Shown piece after piece: positions 17,514 through 25,639 of a DNA stretch of 40,052 nucleotides. Every line of letters begins with the position of its first letter. Position 1 is the stretch's first letter. Origin of the DNA: Verrucomicrobiota bacterium (GTDB taxonomy: Bacteria; Verrucomicrobiota; Verrucomicrobiia; Opitutales; Opitutaceae); the NCBI GenBank assembly GCA_025352985.1, contig JANXRL010000004.1, forward strand, positions 1 to 40,052, given 5' to 3'. A program made the position numbers and the translations under genes. Below the pieces are notes generated by a model. It did not search any database, had not been told where the DNA came from, and saw only the letters and a list, made by a program, of their open reading frames with translations.

Positions 17514-18691
17514 GGCTTGTGAATGGAAGGGGATGCGGCCTTCGCCACCCGGACGAGCGCCTCGCGATAACACCGGTAGGCGTCCTCGATCTGGAATTCC
17601 TTGCGATAACATTTCAACGCGCTCGCACCCATCGCGGTCCACTCCGCCTTGGGCGTGGCCAGCCAGCGGTCGAGCAGCCGGCTGCAGCCCGCCACGTTAT
17701 CTTTCTCCACATAGCCCGCGCCGTGCGCCTCCACCAGGGAGTGAATGTTGACCTTGTCCGACATCAGCACCGGCAACCCGCACGCCAGCGCCTCGACCGC
17801 CGCGATGCAATAGTTCTCGGTGTAGGACGGGATGACAAAAGCCTCTGCCGACCGGAAGGCGCCCCATTTTTCATCACCCAACATGAGGCCGGTCCACACC
17901 ACGCGGTCGCGAAGCCTTTCGGGGACGAGCGCGCGCAGCACCGAGCCTTCGTTCTCGTCGTCCGGCCCCACCATCACCAACGTCACCTCGGGATGGGCCT
18001 CCGCCCGTTCTGCAAAGGCTTTCATGAGCATCCGAGCGCCTTTTTTCGGATCAAAGCGACCGAGGAACAACAGTATCCTACGCCCGCGCAAACCGGGAAA
18101 CAGTTTCAGGAAAATCTCGCGTTGCTCCTGCGAGTTTTCAGGCGGTTGCTCCAGCCCGTAGGGCACGATCTCCGCGCGCCTCCAACGCAGCGGCCACATG
18201 CCCTTGGTCGCGATCCGCTGCTCCTGCTCGGTGGTGAAGAACACCGCCGCCGCACGCCGCAGCACCCAGAATTCCGCCAGCCACCAATAGATTTGTTTTT
18301 TGAGCTGCTTGCGCCGGCTCACCTTGTTGTGCCCGGGATCGAGCATGCCATGCGTATAGACCACGTAGGGCACCGGCACCCCCGACAACACCCGCCAAGT
18401 CGCGAGGCTGTGGTATTGCCAGATGCCATGGACCACCACCACGTCGTAGTTCTTCGCATGGGCATGAAGCCACGGCTCGAGCTTCGTGGTATAGCCGTAG
18501 AAAGTTGGGCACGGCCCCAGCGCGGTCAGCGGATAGGGGAATTCCCGCGCCGATTCGGTGGAAGGATCGTCGAACGACACCACGTGCAGCCTGTCCCCGT
18601 CGCGGGCTTGGTAGCGCGCGAATTGCTCCAGCACGACCACCGGACCGCCTTGCCCGGGGTTTACCGAGGGGATGAGGATCAGGACTTTCAA
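17510..18691 (-). CDS. Glycosyltransferase family 4
   Basis: LKVLILIPSVNPGQGGPVVVLEQFARY, RRILLFLGRFDPKKGARMLMKAF, AFVIPSYTENYCIAAVEALACGLPVLMS. Probable TTG start at 18691 by alignment with its paralogue; the ATG ORF extends to 18745. Confidence 0.9.
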   Translation of the reverse strand: MKVLILIPSVNPGQGGPVVVLEQFARYQARDGDRLHVVSFDDPSTESAREFPYPLTALGPCPTFYGYTTKLEPWLHAHAKNYDVVVVHGIWQYHSLATWRVLSGVPVPYVVYTHGMLDPGHNKVSRRKQLKKQIYWWLAEFWVLRRAAAVFFTTEQEQRIATKGMWPLRWRRAEIVPYGLEQPPENSQEQREIFLKLFPGLRGRRILLFLGRFDPKKGARMLMKAFAERAEAHPEVTLVMVGPDDENEGSVLRALVPERLRDRVVWTGLMLGDEKWGAFRSAEAFVIPSYTENYCIAAVEALACGLPVLMSDKVNIHSLVEAHGAGYVEKDNVAGCSRLLDRWLATPKAEWTAMGASALKCYRKEFQIEDAYRCYREALVRVAKAASPSIHKP

Positions 18692-18829
18692 TGGGTAAAG
18701 GTAATCAAAAAAGGGACGGATGAGACCAAGGTAAGCAACAGTCACCCGTTTTAACGCTTTCTTGTCCAGTCAGCGTTTGCAGGGGGAAATGTTGAGACTT
18801 AAAACCCGGGATTTTGGCGAATTCCGGTT

Positions 18830-19936
18830 TCAGCCTTCCCGAATCAGCTCCGCCAGCCGCGCCGCATGTTTATCCCAGTTGAGTGCGCCCGCGACATAGG
18901 CGGCGACTCGCGCCTCCCGCTTCGCGCAAGCGCCGACATCCTGCCATTGATCCCAATCGCGGGGCGCACCCTCCGCGCCTGGCGACAGATCAAGCGCCAG
19001 TCCCCCCGCATCATGCCCGGCGCAACCCACCGCGCACGCGTGCGCAAACAATGCGGCCAGTGTGCCCGACTTGCCCGTCTCATCGGCGGCATAAGCGCTC
19101 AACCCCAGATCGGCCCGGACCAGTTCAACACTCACCCCCGCCGCATCTGTCGCGCCCACACGGCGGACACCCGCCCCTGCAAGCTCATCGGCCAAACGGG
19201 CGCCTTTGACCGCGAAGCGATCCGTCTCGTCCCCCGCGCCGAGCAGAACCAACTCCCCCAGCCCACCGCGATTGCGCAGCCAGGAAATAAAAAAACGGTG
19301 TGCCTTCAGCGTCCGCAACCGCGTCTCCGGCAGCCCGAAGATGACGAGACGCAGCTTCGAACGCTTGGGTCCAGGCCCATGGTTCCCGGCAGCCTCCGGG
19401 CTTATATTTGCCGGAACCGGCAGCACCGTGACATCGCACACGTCTCCCAGTTGCGCGGCGTGCCTCCCGCAATTGGTCACCACCACATCCGCCGCGCCGG
19501 CCAGCGCGCGGGCGCACCAGCGCGCAAAAGGCGCAACGATCCCGCGCCGCCTCCATGGCGGACCCTCCAGCCACGTCTCATGAAAAAACACGACAAGCCG
19601 GCGCGCCTCGCGGCCGTAAGAACTCTCGGCTTTGCGCCGCCATCGGCACAATCCGAGCACCAGCCGCCAAGGAATCCCGTCACCGGCGTAACCATACTGG
19701 GTGTAGTGGACGAACAACGTCCCCGTCTCCGGCCACCTTTTCCCGGAGGCATCAACCGGCACCGTCTTTACCGCCCAAACGGGATGAGCCTGAGCAGCCT
19801 CCGCCGCACCGGCCGCCACCCACCATTCGGAAAGTTTTTCCTCCGGCCAATGCGCCGCCAGTTGCTCCGCATAGTCCGCCACTCCGCCCGCGCGCGGCGG
19901 CAGTTCAGGGGTCACCATGTGAATGCGTCCGATCAT
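18830..19936 (-). CDS. Glycosyltransferase (GT4-like, divergent)
   Basis: MIGRIHMVTPELPPRAGGVADYAEQLAAHWP is a GT4 N-terminus; VVVTNCGRHAAQL, LRLVIFGLPETRLRTLKAH. Confidence 0.75.
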   Translation of the reverse strand: MIGRIHMVTPELPPRAGGVADYAEQLAAHWPEEKLSEWWVAAGAAEAAQAHPVWAVKTVPVDASGKRWPETGTLFVHYTQYGYAGDGIPWRLVLGLCRWRRKAESSYGREARRLVVFFHETWLEGPPWRRRGIVAPFARWCARALAGAADVVVTNCGRHAAQLGDVCDVTVLPVPANISPEAAGNHGPGPKRSKLRLVIFGLPETRLRTLKAHRFFISWLRNRGGLGELVLLGAGDETDRFAVKGARLADELAGAGVRRVGATDAAGVSVELVRADLGLSAYAADETGKSGTLAALFAHACAVGCAGHDAGGLALDLSPGAEGAPRDWDQWQDVGACAKREARVAAYVAGALNWDKHAARLAELIREG

Positions 19937-19982
19937 TAATTTCCGCAGATTAAGCCGTTTAACACTGATGGAATACCAGCTC

Positions 19983-20924
19983 CTAGTTTTTCGCCCGGAA
20001 CCGTCGCGGCCGCCATTCGCGGATACCCAGCGCGGCCTTGAGTGTCAGGCGCGCGCGCACCTGCCAGCCCAATCGGCTGCCTTCGCGCCGTAGTATTTCA
20101 CGCGCTTCCTTGAAATTCCCTGCGCGCAACCGCGCATTCACCTCGCCGCGCCACAGCCACGCTTCCTGCTCGCGGAAGCCCGCCATCTCCCGCCAGGCCG
20201 GCGACTGGCCCGCATTCCACGCCATCACCGTCAGCGCCTGGTTCACCAGCGGCGCGCACTCCGTGTATGACCCCGCATGGACACGGTAAAGAATCGGCCG
20301 CCCCGCGCACACCTCCAGGTCGTAACCCGCCGCGGCCGCCCGTAAAAAAAGATCCAGATCGGCCGCCCCGCCCGCCTCGCCGCGAAACCCCAGGCCGCGC
20401 AGCCAGGCCGTGCGATGGAGGCTCGACATGAAAGGCGGCGACGGAAACGCGTTCGCCATTTCGACCCGTTGCAGACCTTGGGTGCGTCCCTTGAGAAACG
20501 CCGCGTGCTCCCACGTGATTTCTGGCAGCGGCCGGCTCTCGACATCGATGATGTCGCGCTCGAAGGCCAGCAGGTCGCCCCGCCCCGCCTTCGCCGTCGC
20601 GAGCATCGCGGCCAGTCCGCCCGGGGCAAACACGTCGTCGTCGCCCATGATAAACAGGTAGCGTCCGCGCGCGCGTTCGACCCCGGCGTTCCAGTTGGCC
20701 GGGATGCCGCCGCCCCCCGGGATGGCGTAGGTGCGCACCTGTTCGGCCGGCAACGGCAACGCCGCCAGCCAACGCCCCGCCGTCTCCTCGCAACCATGAT
20801 AACCCACCACGATTTCCAACGCCTCGTCGCCCCGTAGTGCCAGCGACGCAAACAACTCCGGCAGATAGCGCGTCCGCCCGGCTGTGGGAATCAGGAGCGT
20901 AAGTTCGGGAACTTCGGAGGGCAT
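19983..20924 (-). CDS. Glycosyltransferase family 2
   Basis: LTLLIPTAGRTRYLPELFASLA, GGIPANWNAGVERARGRYLFIMGDDDVFAPGGL (GT-A DDD), FMSSLHRTAWLRGLGF. Confidence 0.9.
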   Translation of the reverse strand: MPSEVPELTLLIPTAGRTRYLPELFASLALRGDEALEIVVGYHGCEETAGRWLAALPLPAEQVRTYAIPGGGGIPANWNAGVERARGRYLFIMGDDDVFAPGGLAAMLATAKAGRGDLLAFERDIIDVESRPLPEITWEHAAFLKGRTQGLQRVEMANAFPSPPFMSSLHRTAWLRGLGFRGEAGGAADLDLFLRAAAAGYDLEVCAGRPILYRVHAGSYTECAPLVNQALTVMAWNAGQSPAWREMAGFREQEAWLWRGEVNARLRAGNFKEAREILRREGSRLGWQVRARLTLKAALGIREWRPRRFRAKN

Positions 20925-20941
20925 GGCGGTGAGGCTTGCAG

Positions 20942-22876
20942 CTAGAAATGGTCCGCCACTGGAACTGGCACGGACAACGGTCGCAACGTGACCCTGAACG
21001 GCTCCCGATACAACCAGCGAGCGGCGACCGCATCAAAGGAGACCGTCCGCACCTTCGCGCTTTGTCCGTGACGCATCCAGTTTTCCAAATCGGCGTTGGA
21101 TGTCAGAAAAGGATAAACCGTCACGCCTTCACCCGCCAGACGCCAGGTGAGCCGGTAAGGGGTGGGTTCCCGCGCTTCATCGGCCACCACGTTGAGCTTG
21201 ATCGATGGCAGGGCGTAGAAAAACCGCAACGCACGTCCAAGCTTCGTCAACGCCAGCTCCGCCTCCATTTGCACGGGCGCGTTGGCAGGGATGGCCAGCG
21301 GCAGCGCTTGCCCGAAGAGGACGGACTCCATCACCCGCACGGGCTCTTGTTTGTCGGATGTTTTCCCAGCGGGCGCCGCATGGCGTCTTAACAACACAAA
21401 AGACTCCACGATTTTTTCCCATTGGTAATCTTGCAGCAGGCGGGTGAGCAGGTGCAGGTTTTCTCCGCCGGCCAGACGGTTGTCGATCGGAGTCAGATCG
21501 ACAAACATCAGATCGGGTTCCGCGCGGAGAAACGCCTCGTAATCTTTCGCCGCCAACGCCGGCGTGTAGGCCGAATAAGGCTGGAGGTTGGGCAGCGGCT
21601 TGAAATCGGCGCGTGCGGCCAGCGACGCGTAGTTTGATCCATACACGCCCACCGTGGCCCCCGCCGGCCACTGCCGGTTGATCGCCGTCTTGCCCATCCG
21701 ATCCAGCGCCTCGTTCGCCGCGTCGCGCCACACGGCATGAGCGTGCCACGGGCGGACGAGCTTCGCCGTATTGCCCGCGAGGTTACCCGCAAAATCGTGC
21801 GCCCTTGCCGCCAGCGCGTCCATGCGGACCATGCACCCGATGGACAACAACGCCAGACCCAGCGCAGCCAGCGTTAGCCGCACGGACCCCGCGCGGCGCG
21901 ACGACTGCGCCAGCAAAAAGAACGGCCACACCGCGATCGCGTAAAACAACCCGGGCAAGTGGCTCCCGTCCCCGCGCACCGTGCCGTGCCTCCACGCGAG
22001 ATAAAGACAGCCTGTCGTCAACAAAAACGTCGCCCACGTTTCCCGGGACACCTTGCGCCCGCAGGTGGCCAGTAGCGAAAGCGCGCAAGTCATCGTCGTC
22101 AGCAACGCGGCGGCGAAAAGCGCCGTCCAACTTCTCCGCAGTTGCATCGCGTCGATGTAGCCGTCCGCGACTTCATACGACCAGCGCACGCTGCCGGCCA
22201 GATCGCCCCATTGCTGTCCCAGCAACTTCCAAAAAATGAGATATCCCGCCGCAAATACCCCGCCGGTGATCATCGCCGCAAAAAAATTTCGCCGCCGCAC
22301 CTGCTCCATCATCGCCACCATTAAGGCAAATCCTGCCGCGAGAAAGAGTGTGAATTTGATCAACGCCAGCGCGGTGAGCACGGCCAGAGCCAGCCCCCGC
22401 CAAGCGCGTCCGGCAGCTTCGTCAAGCAAGGTGAAACCCGCCGCCAGCACCACAAACAACAGGAAGGGATCGACCGGATCGTGGCCCTGGTTCACATAAT
22501 ATAAAAAAGACGCCAGACCGAGTGCGGTCGCGCCCAGCCAGCCCGGCAGGCGCAACGCCAGCCGGGTGACGAGCAACGCGGACGCGGCACGCGAGAGCAC
22601 CTGCCACAGCACTTGCGCCCCATACAGAGCCGGCAGTTGCACATAGTTTTCCAGGGCCCCCAGCGGACCGTAGGTGAAGATCACCTCCCGGCCAAAACGC
22701 CACCCGTGCAGTTGCGCCTGTGAAAGCAAAACCTGCCACGTCTCATCGAGTCCCACATCCGGCACCGCCGGGAAATGCAGCGTGGATAAAAACAGCACCA
22801 CCCCACCCAGCACGGTTGCCCAGCATGCACGCCGGTCGCCGGATAAAAAATAAGAAAACCACTTGGGGGGCATCAT
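20942..22876 (-). CDS. Large polytopic membrane protein with C-terminal soluble domain, possible GT-C-fold glycosyltransferase
   Basis: 644 aa, many TM helices in the first 400 aa, first extracytoplasmic loop FPAVPDVGLDETWQ, C-terminal extracytoplasmic-type region (NYASLAARADFKPLPNLQPYSAYTPALAAKDYEAFLRAEPDLMFVDL). Confidence 0.6.
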   Translation of the reverse strand: MMPPKWFSYFLSGDRRACWATVLGGVVLFLSTLHFPAVPDVGLDETWQVLLSQAQLHGWRFGREVIFTYGPLGALENYVQLPALYGAQVLWQVLSRAASALLVTRLALRLPGWLGATALGLASFLYYVNQGHDPVDPFLLFVVLAAGFTLLDEAAGRAWRGLALAVLTALALIKFTLFLAAGFALMVAMMEQVRRRNFFAAMITGGVFAAGYLIFWKLLGQQWGDLAGSVRWSYEVADGYIDAMQLRRSWTALFAAALLTTMTCALSLLATCGRKVSRETWATFLLTTGCLYLAWRHGTVRGDGSHLPGLFYAIAVWPFFLLAQSSRRAGSVRLTLAALGLALLSIGCMVRMDALAARAHDFAGNLAGNTAKLVRPWHAHAVWRDAANEALDRMGKTAINRQWPAGATVGVYGSNYASLAARADFKPLPNLQPYSAYTPALAAKDYEAFLRAEPDLMFVDLTPIDNRLAGGENLHLLTRLLQDYQWEKIVESFVLLRRHAAPAGKTSDKQEPVRVMESVLFGQALPLAIPANAPVQMEAELALTKLGRALRFFYALPSIKLNVVADEAREPTPYRLTWRLAGEGVTVYPFLTSNADLENWMRHGQSAKVRTVSFDAVAARWLYREPFRVTLRPLSVPVPVADHF

Positions 22877-22888
22877 CAGTATTAAATA

Positions 22889-22930
22889 TCGGAAGCTCTC
22901 AGCTCACCGCTTCTGGCTCAACGCTCCTCA
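22889..22930. repeat. Degenerate heptanucleotide tract overlapping the flippase 3' end
   Basis: TCGGAAG CTCTCAG CTCACCG CTTCTGG CTCAACG CTCCTCA. Confidence 0.7.
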
Positions 22931-24242
22931 TCCGATATGCGCAGTAGCCGACGTTGACGATCACCTGGTGGAACCCGATAGCCACGGCCATCACAAGGAC
23001 GCCTTGGAGGACGCCGAGATCCAGCCAGACGACACAAGCGGCCTGCACAGCTAACATGGAGGCGATACCCACCAGCGGTGGCATATGCCAGCCGCGGGCG
23101 TAACCCAGCGCGAACCCGCTGCCTCCCGCCGCCTGTAGCGTCGCGGCCAGCACCGCCAGCCGCAGCTCGGGGACGATGCCCGCGTAGCTGGAACCCACCA
23201 ACTTCAGGAGAAGCTCCGGCATCCACCAAGCCGCCAGATTCAAAGGCAGGCAAAGCGCCAGGATAAATCCCAGGTAACGCGCATAGGCGCGCGGCAGATC
23301 GGACTTGTTTTCGATGCGGGCGAAACGCGGCGCAAAAACGATCTGGTTCACCGAGATCAGCACCCCGAGCACCACCGCGATGCGGCTCAGTGCCCCGAAC
23401 TGGGCGACCGCCAGTGTGGTGCCCGCCAACGATAGGAAAAAAAGCCCGAACTGCTGGGTGAGCACGCCGTAAATCGCGCTCGGCAGGGCACGGCGCACCA
23501 CCGCGAGGATCGAAGCCTTCATCTCCGGGATGTGAGCTTCCGAGTTCTTGGCTTGTGCAACTTTTAGCCCTAAGCTCTCGGCCTTTAACTTCGGCTTTTT
23601 TTCCTCGACATAGCCGGCTCCCGCCCGGCCGATTTGCCAGCTCGCCCACGCCTGCGCCAGCCCCGTGGCCAGCAGCGCGACCACGCCGATCGGGCAGAAC
23701 GCCAGCGCCAGCCCGGTCAAGGCCGCGCGCCCCGCCGCTTGGATGATGGCGACGCGCTGGGTCACGCGCAGCACTTCATGCAGGCGCAACGGTATTTCCC
23801 ACACCAACTGCCCCAGCCCGGCGACAAAGGCGGCGGCCACCGCCACCGTCCAAAGGACAATTTGCCCCCCGCCCGCCCCGCGCTGGTGGAGCAACGCGGC
23901 CAGCACCGGGAGTGCGACGAGGGCGACCATCCAAGCCCGGCGGCGGCGCAGCTCCCGGGCCGTATTTAAGACCGCGCCCAGCTCCGCCGGCTCGCGCCAG
24001 CATTGCCCGCCCAGCGCCATCGCTCCGGCGACGATGCCCGCGTCACCGAGCAACACCATAACGCCCAGCACCGAAGTCGCGATCGTGTAGAGCGCGTATT
24101 GCTCGGGCGGCAACGAACGCACGACCCAGAGCCCCGTGACCAAAGACAACGCCATCGCCACCCCTTGGGCTGCGATGACCCCCACGATCGGGCGCGCCGC
24201 ACGGTGCCACGCTTGGAGAGCATTTGAATTACGGGCGGACAT
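22899..24242 (-). CDS. Polysaccharide flippase (Wzx-like, MOP superfamily)
   Basis: About 12-14 predicted TM; IVGVIAAQGVAMALSLVTGLWVVRSLPPEQYALYTIATSVLGVMVLLGDAGI typical Wzx N-terminus. Confidence 0.85.
   Translation of the reverse strand: MSARNSNALQAWHRAARPIVGVIAAQGVAMALSLVTGLWVVRSLPPEQYALYTIATSVLGVMVLLGDAGIVAGAMALGGQCWREPAELGAVLNTARELRRRRAWMVALVALPVLAALLHQRGAGGGQIVLWTVAVAAAFVAGLGQLVWEIPLRLHEVLRVTQRVAIIQAAGRAALTGLALAFCPIGVVALLATGLAQAWASWQIGRAGAGYVEEKKPKLKAESLGLKVAQAKNSEAHIPEMKASILAVVRRALPSAIYGVLTQQFGLFFLSLAGTTLAVAQFGALSRIAVVLGVLISVNQIVFAPRFARIENKSDLPRAYARYLGFILALCLPLNLAAWWMPELLLKLVGSSYAGIVPELRLAVLAATLQAAGGSGFALGYARGWHMPPLVGIASMLAVQAACVVWLDLGVLQGVLVMAVAIGFHQVIVNVGYCAYRMRSVEPEAVS
23559..23600. 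repeat. Degenerate heptanucleotide tract inside the flippase coding sequence
   Basis: AACTTTT AGCCCTA AGCTCTC GGCCTTT AACTTCG GCTTTTT; minus-strand protein KKPKLKA ESLGLKV AQ... Confidence 0.7.
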
Positions 24243-24255
24243 GATGGGATTGGGC

Positions 24256-24332
24256 GAAGAGCGTTAAGGCTATGAACGGTTAGCTAATCGCCTTTAGCTC
24301 CGAGCTTCTAGCTCTTACCTTTAATTCAACTC
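24256..24332. repeat. Degenerate heptanucleotide tract between divergent flippase and GT4 genes
   Basis: GAAGAGC GTTAAGG CTATGAA CGGTTAG CTAATCG CCTTTAG CTCCGAG CTTCTAG CTCTTAC CTTTAAT TCAACTC: about 11 in-phase units. Confidence 0.75.
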
Positions 24333-24377
24333 ACTACTCGCCTCCATGGACGACTCGCGGCAAAGGTTGGGCCAAGG

Positions 24378-25574
24378 ATGAAAATCGCGCTTTGGAACAA
24401 CTTGCCCAGCGGAGGAGCCAAGCGGGCTTGGTTCGAAATCGCTTCGGCACTCGTCGCGAGCGGACATCAACTCGAATCCTGGTGTCCACCGACCGCTGAT
24501 CGCGATTTTCTCCCGCTGGCTTCCCTCATGCCCGAGCACGTGATGCCGTATGCGCCCCCGCGGCCGCGAGGGTGGCAGAAACTGGTTCCCGGACCATGGG
24601 GGTATGGCCGCCACCTGCGGGCCATGGACCGACACGCCCGCGCCTGCGCCGAGGCCATCAATACGGGCGGGTTTGATGTGGTTTTGGCCGCCAATTGTCA
24701 GGACCACGGCGTCACCTCCGTCGCTCGTCATGTGAAAATGCCGGCGGTCATTTATTGCCAGGAGCCGAAACGAGATCGCTACGAGGCCACCCTCGGCGGA
24801 GAAGAAACGGTCACCGGCTTGCGGGCCACCGGGGCGATTCAGGCGTTGAATCATTTTTGGCGAGACGTGGATATCCGGCACGAGCGTTTGAATATCAGGG
24901 CTTTCAACCGAGTGCTGGTCAATTCGGCCTTTAGCCGCGAAAGCGTCCTGCGCAGCTACGGGTGCGAATCGCATGTCTGTCCTCTCGGTATTAACACGAA
25001 TTTATTTCGTCCGACCGGAGTCGCACGCGAGCACTTCGTGCTCGGCCTCGGCGCGCTCCAGCGGCACAAAGATCCCGCCACCGCCATCGACGCGGTGGCT
25101 TCGATTCCAGAGGCGGAGCGACCCGAGTTGGTATGGATAGGCAACATGGCTGATGAAATTTATATCGCTGAACTCACCGCACGCGCCACGAGACTCGGCG
25201 TCCGGTTTTCCCCGCGGACGATGGTTTCGGACGCCGAGCTGGTGGACACCCTGAACCGCGCTGCCGTCCTGCTCTGCACCTCGCGCTTGGAGCCGTTCGG
25301 TTTTGCTCCGCTCGAAGCCAACGCATGCGGGACGCCCGTGGTAGCGGTAGCCGAAGGTGGCGTCCGCGAGACCGTGCGGACGGATTTTAACGGCCTGCTG
25401 GTCCCCGACCGCGACCCGCAGGAGCTGGGACGTGCGCTGCTCGCTTTGCTGCGCGATCCGGAGCGTGCCCGGCGACTTGGAGAAAACGGCCGCGCTTGGG
25501 TGAAAGAAGCATGGACTTGGAAAGCCTGCGTGGACCGCATTGAAACCGAGTTGGGGAAAGCTATTAGCTTCTGA
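24378..25574 (+). CDS. Glycosyltransferase family 4
   Basis: MKIALWNNLPSGGAKRAWFEIASALVASGH, FVLGLGALQRHKDPATAIDAVA, AVLLCTSRLEPFGFAPLEANACGTPVVAVAEGGVRETV. Confidence 0.95.
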   Translation: MKIALWNNLPSGGAKRAWFEIASALVASGHQLESWCPPTADRDFLPLASLMPEHVMPYAPPRPRGWQKLVPGPWGYGRHLRAMDRHARACAEAINTGGFDVVLAANCQDHGVTSVARHVKMPAVIYCQEPKRDRYEATLGGEETVTGLRATGAIQALNHFWRDVDIRHERLNIRAFNRVLVNSAFSRESVLRSYGCESHVCPLGINTNLFRPTGVAREHFVLGLGALQRHKDPATAIDAVASIPEAERPELVWIGNMADEIYIAELTARATRLGVRFSPRTMVSDAELVDTLNRAAVLLCTSRLEPFGFAPLEANACGTPVVAVAEGGVRETVRTDFNGLLVPDRDPQELGRALLALLRDPERARRLGENGRAWVKEAWTWKACVDRIETELGKAISF

Positions 25575-25639
25575 TTTCAGCAGTTTAATCCGCAGATCAC
25601 GCAGAGGGTCGCGGATGAAATCCCGACACGCGGCTCTGG

